A stretch of 64,000 nt of DNA from Tubiluchus corallicola (lineage: Eukaryota; Priapulida; Priapulimorpha; Priapulimorphida; Tubiluchidae): the NCBI GenBank assembly GCA_030141605.1, contig JAQGDQ010000175.1:62001-126000 (forward strand). Direction: 5' to 3'. Below are positions 63,788 to 64,000 of this stretch, in pieces. Both the position numbers and the translations under genes were made by a program. The notes beneath the pieces were generated by a model that was given only the letters and a program-made list of their open reading frames with translations, made no database searches and was not told the origin of the DNA. How positions within the stretch are numbered: position 1 is the first letter of the stretch; every line of letters starts with the position of its first letter.

Positions 63788-64000
63788 ATGTCGGGTGGAG
63801 CAGGAGACATTTCAATACCTGAAGACGGAAACTTTTCTGCACACAATGAATTTGAAATGGAAAATGAGAACAGTGATGAAACAGAGCCTGGAAAGCCAGA
63901 CACTGTCGTACACTTTTCTCTTCCTGAACGCATGCGACGTAAAGCAAAGCGGCCATCCAAATACTTGCAAAAGCTTGAAATGGGTATAGTGCAAGCAGCT
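63788..64000 (+). CDS. 5' end of an unrecognised acidic protein, cut by the window edge
   Basis: ATG at 63788 opens a frame of 71 codons that is still open at the last base. An in-frame stop (TAA just upstream, at 63779-63781) supports this start. The N terminus is acidic (MSGGAGDISIPEDGN, then several Glu/Asp), followed by a basic patch, PERMRRKAKRPSKY, and then LQKLEMGIVQAA. A short acidic-then-basic, disordered N terminus suits a nuclear protein, but I do not recognise the family. Confidence 0.6.
   Translation, partial: MSGGAGDISIPEDGNFSAHNEFEMENENSDETEPGKPDTVVHFSLPERMRRKAKRPSKYLQKLEMGIVQAA

Overview
The window is animal (metazoan) nuclear DNA: about two thirds A+T, genes split into many short exons with GT-AG introns, abundant decayed LINEs, small DNA transposons and microsatellites. 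The gene set (heparan sulfate 2-O-sulfotransferase, PHF14, a trypsin-fold protein, DUF885 proteins) fits an invertebrate. I cannot settle the phylum from sequence alone; sponge, cnidarian and tunicate are all plausible.

Layout. 1-3736 (+): the 3' end of a trypsin-like gene whose catalytic serine is replaced by aspartate; its last intron holds an antisense LINE relic. 3737-6980: no recognised gene. 6985-38280: a large tandem duplication. Each copy carries one complete 17-exon gene for a 606-residue DUF885-family protein with an N-terminal membrane anchor (copy A 7846-19144, copy B 22509-37177). Every exon has the same length and phase in the two copies, so both look intact. The introns have diverged by independent insertions: a foldback-type repeat element, a 1.7-kb element with a nested SINE, a 1-kb inverted-repeat element, minisatellites and two hairpin-forming palindromes. 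39479-48135 (+): a complete 7-exon gene for heparan sulfate 2-O-sulfotransferase with two LINE relics and a 114-bp Harbinger-type MITE in its introns. 48136-51955: no recognised gene, but pogo/Tigger-like termini. 54823-51956 (-): PHF14, a four-PHD-finger chromatin reader encoded in a single uninterrupted 955-codon frame. 55995-59871: a 3.9-kb candidate DNA transposon. 60569-60922: a 354-bp hAT-type MITE with a perfect 8-bp target-site duplication. About 62560-63300: a LINE tail. 63788-64000 (+): the first 71 codons of an unrecognised acidic protein that runs off the window.

The genes do not form a pathway. The most informative structure is the DUF885 tandem pair. Aligning the copies exposes each insertion as a presence/absence difference, and it shows a conserved upstream ORF, a shared GC-AG intron and a decayed tandem copy of exon 9. 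In copy B that decayed exon has become one arm of a perfect 136-bp palindrome.
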